From Chloroflexota bacterium (lineage in GTDB: Bacteria; Chloroflexota; Anaerolineae; Caldilineales; Caldilineaceae), in NCBI GenBank assembly GCA_016861025.1, contig BOKO01000036.1, positions 1-34,284 on the forward strand: a stretch of DNA of 34,284 nt. The letters are read 5' to 3'. The position numbers and the translations under genes are program-made. The notes beneath the pieces were generated by a model that was given only the letters and a program-made list of their open reading frames with translations, ran no database searches and was not told the DNA's origin. Below are positions 30,497 to 34,284 of this stretch, one piece after another (within the stretch, counting starts at the first letter, position 1; the number at the start of each line of letters is the position of its first letter).

Positions 30497-30952
30497 ATGG
30501 CGAGCCGGGCAGCTGCAGAGAAGGCCTTTCAATCGGTAGAGAAAGTGCTGGGGGGGAAGGACGTATTGGGCGTTAAGCCACGATCGACGCTAGACTGGGT
30601 CGGAATGATTCGCGAGGGCATTCCGGCGGCGGCGGTCGAGTCTATCTTGAGCGCGGTGCACCTGTCTCAAGCGGAGCTCGCCCTAGCGCTTGGCATTCCG
30701 GAGCGTACGCTCGCGCGTCGCAAGCGTGAAGGCGCACTGAACAGCGAGGAATCGTCGAAGCTCCTGCGCTTGGCCCGGGTTGTCAGCCGCGCGAGTGAGG
30801 TCTTTGAAGACCCTGCTGCGGCGGTCGATTGGCTCAAATCGCCGAATGCAGCGCTTCGCGGCAATGCGCCACTTTCGCTCCTCGATACCGATATCGGCGC
30901 AGAAGCCGTGCTCGATACCGTGGGCCGCATTGAACACGGCGTGTTCGCCTAA
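30497..30952 (+). CDS. Xre/MbcA/ParS-type antitoxin (DUF2384)
   Basis: This 151-residue protein has a central HTH (AVHLSQAELALALGIPERTLARRKREG, in parts LSQAELALALGIPERTLARR at ~56-75). The C-terminal toxin-binding domain shows VFEDPAAAVDWLKSPNAALRG and PLSLLDTDIGAEAVLDTVGRIEHGVFA (e.g. PLSLLDTDIGAEAVLDTVGR). This is the partner fold of RES toxins: it binds and blocks the toxin and represses the operon. The RES gene follows after 9 bases. A promoter and a palindromic operator are visible upstream. A decayed copy of the C-terminal half lies at ~33314. Confidence 0.92.
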   Translation: MASRAAAEKAFQSVEKVLGGKDVLGVKPRSTLDWVGMIREGIPAAAVESILSAVHLSQAELALALGIPERTLARRKREGALNSEESSKLLRLARVVSRASEVFEDPAAAVDWLKSPNAALRGNAPLSLLDTDIGAEAVLDTVGRIEHGVFA

Positions 30953-30961
30953 CGTCGCGCA

Positions 30962-31423
30962 ATGCTGAGTGTCTGGCGGATCACGACTGCCAGATTCGCA
31001 CGGTCCGCCTTTTCGGGAGAGGGCGCACGGCTCTACGGTGGTCGGTGGAATCCCAAAGGGGTACCCATGGTCTACACGGCGGCGAATCAATCGCTCGCCA
31101 TGCTGGAGATGCTCGTCCAGGACCAGCCGCTGAGAGCGCGCTACCTCATGATCGAGGCGCGCATCCCGAGCGGAGCGACCATCGATCGCGTCAGTGTCAA
31201 CGACTTGCCTTCTGACTGGCGGGAACTCGGGGCTCGCGACAAACTCCAGAGGATTGGGGCCGAATGGGCCAGGAGGCGCAGCGCAGCCGTGCTCGCGGTA
31301 CCAAGCGCGATCGTACCGGCCGAGTCAAACTACCTGCTCAATCCGCTGCACCCGGACTTCAAGCGGATCAAGATCGGCAAGCCAGGCGCAGTTGAGACTG
31401 ACCTGCGGTTGATCAAACCGTGA
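30962..31423 (+). CDS. RES-domain toxin (NAD+-degrading type)
   Basis: This 153-residue protein has the three hallmark regions: an Arg-rich start (WRITTARFARSAFSGEGARL, with YGGRWNPKG after it), SLAMLEML with the conserved Glu, and VPAESNYLLNPLHPDF with the conserved Ser. RES toxins degrade NAD+, by phosphorolysis where studied, and stop growth when free of antitoxin. The gene appears intact and is 9 bases after its antitoxin. Its last 4 bases overlap the longest frame of the next antitoxin, but the likely start of that gene is 31486. Confidence 0.93.
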   Translation: MLSVWRITTARFARSAFSGEGARLYGGRWNPKGVPMVYTAANQSLAMLEMLVQDQPLRARYLMIEARIPSGATIDRVSVNDLPSDWRELGARDKLQRIGAEWARRRSAAVLAVPSAIVPAESNYLLNPLHPDFKRIKIGKPGAVETDLRLIKP

Positions 31424-31485
31424 GCGTTCGAGACGCTCCTATCGTTGTATCTTCGGTCTTTTGTCATTCTCGCCAAGGAATAGCG

Positions 31486-31740
31486 ATGCCCATCCTGAGT
31501 TCCAAGCGGCAAGTAACCTTGCCCAGAGAGCTATGCGATCGGCTGCGGGTCCGGCCCGGCGACCGGCTTGAGTTTCTGGAGCACAACGGCCGCATCACCC
31601 TTCTCAAGAAAACGAAAGGAGCCAGCGCGGGCGTGCTGAGGCACCTCAAAGCGGACGCCAGATTTTCCGATGCCGAGTCATTGCAGAACGCGCTGGATAG
31701 CAAGCGCGCGAGGGCTACGGCCAAGAGACGCGCGGCGTGA
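31486..31740 (+). CDS. AbrB/MazE-type (SpoVT-like) antitoxin
   Basis: From ATG 31486 (AAGGA upstream) the protein has 84 residues; the longer frame to 31420 adds an unlikely N-terminus. It shows MPILSSKRQVTLPRELCDRL, RPGDRLEFLEHNGRITLLKK, the swapped-hairpin AbrB DNA-binding fold, followed by a charged tail that would wrap a toxin. Its stop overlaps the GTG of a PIN toxin gene (31737), the standard VapBC arrangement. The toxin is broken, so the antitoxin may now be orphaned. Confidence 0.85.
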   Translation: MPILSSKRQVTLPRELCDRLRVRPGDRLEFLEHNGRITLLKKTKGASAGVLRHLKADARFSDAESLQNALDSKRARATAKRRAA

Positions 31741-32078
31741 TTGCCACTGACACCAACGTGTTCCTGCGGCGACTGCTCGATGACGATGCATGGCAGGCCG
31801 AGAAAGCGCGCCGGCTGTTTGAGACGCAAGAAGCGGTGCTGATTTACCGATGTGGTATTGGCCGAGACGATTTGGATGCTGAAGGGCAAGCGCTACGGAG
31901 CCGGCATGGGCGAGCTTGCGGCGGTCGTTACTGCTGGAAGAACGGAGCGTAGTTTTCGAAAGCCGGCAAGCTGTGTGGTCCGCACTCAATGATTACCTTG
32001 CCGCCTGAGAACAGCCTCCGGGATGAAGACCGCCGATCTGGCGGATGCATTGGTCGTGAATAAGGCCACGAACGAGAG
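31737..32078 (+). pseudogene. PIN-domain (VapC-like) toxin, frameshifted
   Basis: The GTG at 31737 opens IATDTNVFLRRLLDDDAWQAEKARRLFE, here in parts: ATDTNVFLRRLLDDD, a PIN start with its first Asp. Near 31843 an extra T breaks the frame; read in the shifted frame the protein continues TDVVLAETIWMLKGKRY. A second shift near 31930 is needed to read LEERSVVFESRQAVWSALND, and a TGA at 32006 precedes KTADLADALVVNKA, which holds the last Asp region. At least two shifts and one stop are therefore present, and the toxin cannot be made intact. The antitoxin upstream is intact. Confidence 0.8.
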
Positions 32079-32093
32079 GCCGGGAAGGTATCG

Positions 32094-33245
32094 ATGGCGC
32101 TGCGAGTCGATCCCAAGTCGGTCGTAGGAGATTTCGACCGTCATCGTGCCTCACCCCATATTTCGTTCATAGAGCACGTTCAGAAGTCACAGCTTGCCCT
32201 TGCAGACAGTCTTAAAGGCCGCAAGGCAATCTACCTCGACACCAAGTATTGGGTCATCCTGCGCAATGCAGCCATCGGCGCAACGGCCAGAGTAGACGGC
32301 ACAGCGCTTCTGCTGCGCCTTCGAGACTTGGTCGCCGCAGGGCGCGCTTTCTGCCCCATCTCCGAGAGCACATTCGCCGAGCTATTTAAGCAGACCGATC
32401 CAAACACGCGGCGCGTCACAGCTACTCTTATCGACGAGCTGGGCCTTGGCGTGACACTCGTGCCGTTCTATGACCGCATTCCTTTGGAGCTGCGGCATCT
32501 AATCGAACGACGGCTTGGTCGTACCGACCGACCCGGTCCGCAAGACCTGATCTGGCTAAAGGCCAGCTATGCACTGGGACTGGTGCATCAAAGCGCGACG
32601 CCGTTCGACGCGGCTACTGAACTGGTGATTCAGAAAGCTTTCTTCGATTACCTCTGGACCACGTCGATGACGGCAATGGTCGACCACATAGGCAATTCGC
32701 AATCGGCCCATCCCGATCGCTTCGATGCGCTCGCCACACGGCTGAACGCAGACACTGCCGACCAGGCCCATGAACTGAGGAGCTTCGTGCAGACCTACGA
32801 CATCGAGGCTGCCGGTGCCGCGGACATAATCGCACCGATTGCAGCTCATGTCGCGAACGACATTGCAGAGCAGGCGACCGGCCGCGCGATGCCGCACGAC
32901 GGACCACAATGGAATGCACTCCTAACCTTCTGGCGAGCTTTCCTGCCGGAAGCGCTGAAGACCGACGAAGGCAAGGACATACTTCGTACGACACACATAA
33001 GCACGTGCCTGCACGCGAGCCTTCGCTGGAACAAGGGCCACAAATACGAAGGCAACGACTTCTATGACTTTCATCACGCGCAGGCCGCGCTGGGTTACTG
33101 CGACGTGTTTCTTACCGAACGTCCTCTGAGGGCAATGTTGACAGCAAATCATGTCGCCCTTGACAAGCGGTACGACTGCGAAGTCGTTGCCACCATCGGT
33201 GACGCGTTGGCAGCGCTTGCCCGGCTGGGCCCCTGCGAGAAATAG
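32094..33245 (+). CDS. PIN-like domain protein, 383 residues
   Basis: The start is ATG 32094; there is GGAAGG about 10 bases before it. The protein shows acidic sites in PIN-like order: AIYLDTKYWVIL (D49), CPISESTFAELFKQ (E91, E96), and near the C-terminus YEGNDFYDFHHAQAALGYCDVFLTE (in parts NDFYDFHHAQAALGYCDVFL), where an Asp pair lies next to a helix and strand as in PIN nucleases. The middle is a long helical insertion. A PIN-like nuclease is therefore likely, far larger than VapC toxins. Such proteins are common unknowns in islands. No antitoxin is adjacent except decayed ones. It is not a recognised named family. Confidence 0.6.
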   Translation: MALRVDPKSVVGDFDRHRASPHISFIEHVQKSQLALADSLKGRKAIYLDTKYWVILRNAAIGATARVDGTALLLRLRDLVAAGRAFCPISESTFAELFKQTDPNTRRVTATLIDELGLGVTLVPFYDRIPLELRHLIERRLGRTDRPGPQDLIWLKASYALGLVHQSATPFDAATELVIQKAFFDYLWTTSMTAMVDHIGNSQSAHPDRFDALATRLNADTADQAHELRSFVQTYDIEAAGAADIIAPIAAHVANDIAEQATGRAMPHDGPQWNALLTFWRAFLPEALKTDEGKDILRTTHISTCLHASLRWNKGHKYEGNDFYDFHHAQAALGYCDVFLTERPLRAMLTANHVALDKRYDCEVVATIGDALAALARLGPCEK

Positions 33246-33307
33246 GCGCTGAGAGAATAAAGAGGCAGTCTGCTGCCAGGCCCCGAACTCCGGACACTGG
33301 CGACTGC

Positions 33308-33570
33308 TCCCTTGGTATGGCCGAGCGTACACTCGCGCGTCGGAGGCGGGAAGGCACCCTGAGCACCGAAGAATCGTCCAAGCTCCGGTGCTGCGCTCTG
33401 CCTGTTAGCCGCGCGCGGCAAATGTTGGATGACCCTGCCGCTGCAGTTGATTGGCTGAAGTCGCGGAACGGAGTGCTTGGCGGCAATGCGCCGCTGAGCC
33501 TGCTTGATACGGATATCGGCTCACAGCGCGTGCTCGATGCTCCGGGTTCCATTGAACATGGAGGATTCGC
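33308..33570 (+). pseudogene. Decayed second copy of an Xre/ParS-type antitoxin
   Basis: The stretch encodes AERTLARRRREGTLSTEESSK, then DDPAAAVDWLKSRNGVLGG and APLSLLDTDIGSQRVLD, matching the C-terminal half of the intact antitoxin at 30497 over about 85 residues. The N-terminal half with most of the HTH is missing and the normal stop is lost: the frame runs on into unrelated sequence. No RES toxin reading frame follows. It is a remnant of another Xre-RES pair or of a tandem duplication. Confidence 0.8.
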
Positions 33571-33720
33571 GTCGCGCGTCCCAATGCTAACTCCGTCGCA
33601 GCGCGATTCTTGGGCAGTCGATTCGGCCTCACTTGGAGCAGGGCGCGCATCTGCGCTTGATCACGCGGTAGGGTCGTTACGGGACCATTGTTCTGGTCCA
33701 AAGCTTAGGCAACACCTCAT

Positions 33721-34284
33721 CTACGGTGAAACTCTCCGCAGGATCTCTTCGACACCGCGCTCGACGCGACTTAGCAGGGGCGGCAAGAGCTCGGTCAGAA
33801 ACGGTGTCGCGAGCCACTGCCGAACAGCGGTAGCGGCGGCCGGGTCGGCGAGCAGCAGCGCGAACAACGCGTGCGGGCTGCGTCGGCTCGCGCCCTGGCA
33901 GCCGGTCAACAGTACGTCGCGCGGAAGATGACGGCGCAGCGCAGGGCGAACGCCTGGCTGCACGAGCGTGAGCAGTTCTTCGATGAGCAGTTGCGATAGC
34001 GCACGTCGCTCCGTCAATTGCTCCCACATGGCGATAGGCACGATCCGCCAGAGCACGTAACGACCCAACCGAACTTCGATCAGATGACCCCAGCGGTACG
34101 CGTAGCCCTCGGCGCCAGCGTACTCGGCAATCAGTCCTCGCTTGCCACCTAGAACGTGCTCGGCTGGACGACCGCGTGAGAGCTGGTCGGCAATGAGAAG
34201 TGGCTCCGCAAAGTCGGACAGGGGGATAGGTGGGTAGCTCTGCTCTAATGGCGCTTGGTCGCCGAGGAGCAGAGAGCATGAAAC
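33721..34284 (-). CDS. Hypothetical protein, C-terminal part (runs off right edge)
   Basis: On the minus strand one frame is open from the right edge to a TAG at 33721, giving at least 187 residues. Parts read EQSYPPIPLSDFAEPLLIAD, AEYAGAEGYAYRWGHLIEVR, LWRIVPIAMWEQLTERRALS and TPFLTELLPPLLSRVERGVE. It looks like a real soluble protein with a helical C-terminus. The start codon is outside the window. I do not recognise the family. Confidence 0.6.
   Translation of the reverse strand, partial: VSCSLLLGDQAPLEQSYPPIPLSDFAEPLLIADQLSRGRPAEHVLGGKRGLIAEYAGAEGYAYRWGHLIEVRLGRYVLWRIVPIAMWEQLTERRALSQLLIEELLTLVQPGVRPALRRHLPRDVLLTGCQGASRRSPHALFALLLADPAAATAVRQWLATPFLTELLPPLLSRVERGVEEILRRVSP

Noticed and set aside
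30015..30539. Plus-strand frame of 174 codons across the structured RNA region
   Set aside because: Composition is not protein-like, it has no ribosome site, it overlaps the Xre antitoxin start, and the same bases form a chain of stems with GNRA loops on the other strand.
1..34284. CRISPR array, tRNA or rRNA genes
   Set aside because: No regularly spaced repeats and no cloverleaf or rRNA-like sequence were seen; small tRNA fragments cannot be fully excluded by eye.

Overview
The window looks like part of an integrated mobile element (an ICE, genomic island or integrated plasmid) from a GC-rich proteobacterium. The PRTRC cassette, DUF1173 and RadC-type genes suggest a beta- or gammaproteobacterium. 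No rRNA, tRNA, core metabolic gene or CRISPR array was seen. The taxonomic call is inference from gene content and codon use only.

Layout. (1) 1-5051: the end of an IS3-type insertion, a cut-off hsdM tail, and intact hsdS and hsdR of a type I restriction system, overlapping ATGA/ATGA. (2) 5138-6867: a proteasome-beta-like Ntn-hydrolase candidate and a HEPN protein, probably defence cargo. (3) 7116-14790, element core: a tyrosine-recombinase-fold protein without its catalytic residues, a DUF1173 protein, a Gp3/recombination-directionality-like protein, and an SbcD/SbcC-like nuclease-ATPase pair. (4) 15062-18984, minus strand: a large Mrr-type nuclease/P-loop NTPase/helical-repeat protein (Avs-like architecture), a 55-aa two-TM protein and an XRE regulator. 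(5) 19150-25114: a PRTRC cassette in the order ParB, E, C, F, B, A, ThiF. Its parts look like a bacterial ubiquitin-like conjugation pathway: a Ub-like C ending in Gly, an E2-like B with a single Cys in a GxIC motif, a JAMM protease A and an E1-like ThiF. (6) 25298-27703: a 96-aa unknown, a DUF6602 nuclease-like protein and a 259-aa unknown. (7) 28019-29843, minus strand: RadC and three small genes. Three of these genes carry related hairpin leaders just before the start codon. (8) 29970-30465: a candidate ~450-nt structured RNA on the minus strand with its own promoter and terminator. Its promoter is interleaved with a divergent promoter for a Xre-RES toxin-antitoxin pair. (9) 30497-33570: Xre-RES, an AbrB-type antitoxin with a broken PIN toxin, a PIN-like protein and a decayed second Xre copy. 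(10) 33721-34284: a minus-strand gene running off the right edge.

How it fits together. The core (integrase-like, DUF1173, RDF-like, SbcCD-like, PRTRC, RadC) probably serves maintenance, partition and DNA processing of the element. Restriction, HEPN, nuclease-NTPase and toxin-antitoxin genes sit between core modules as cargo. Two copies of a dispersed repeat (about 14891 and 25140) lie exactly at core/cargo borders. The most novel signals are the structured minus-strand RNA at about 29970-30417 and the family of leader hairpins next to it.
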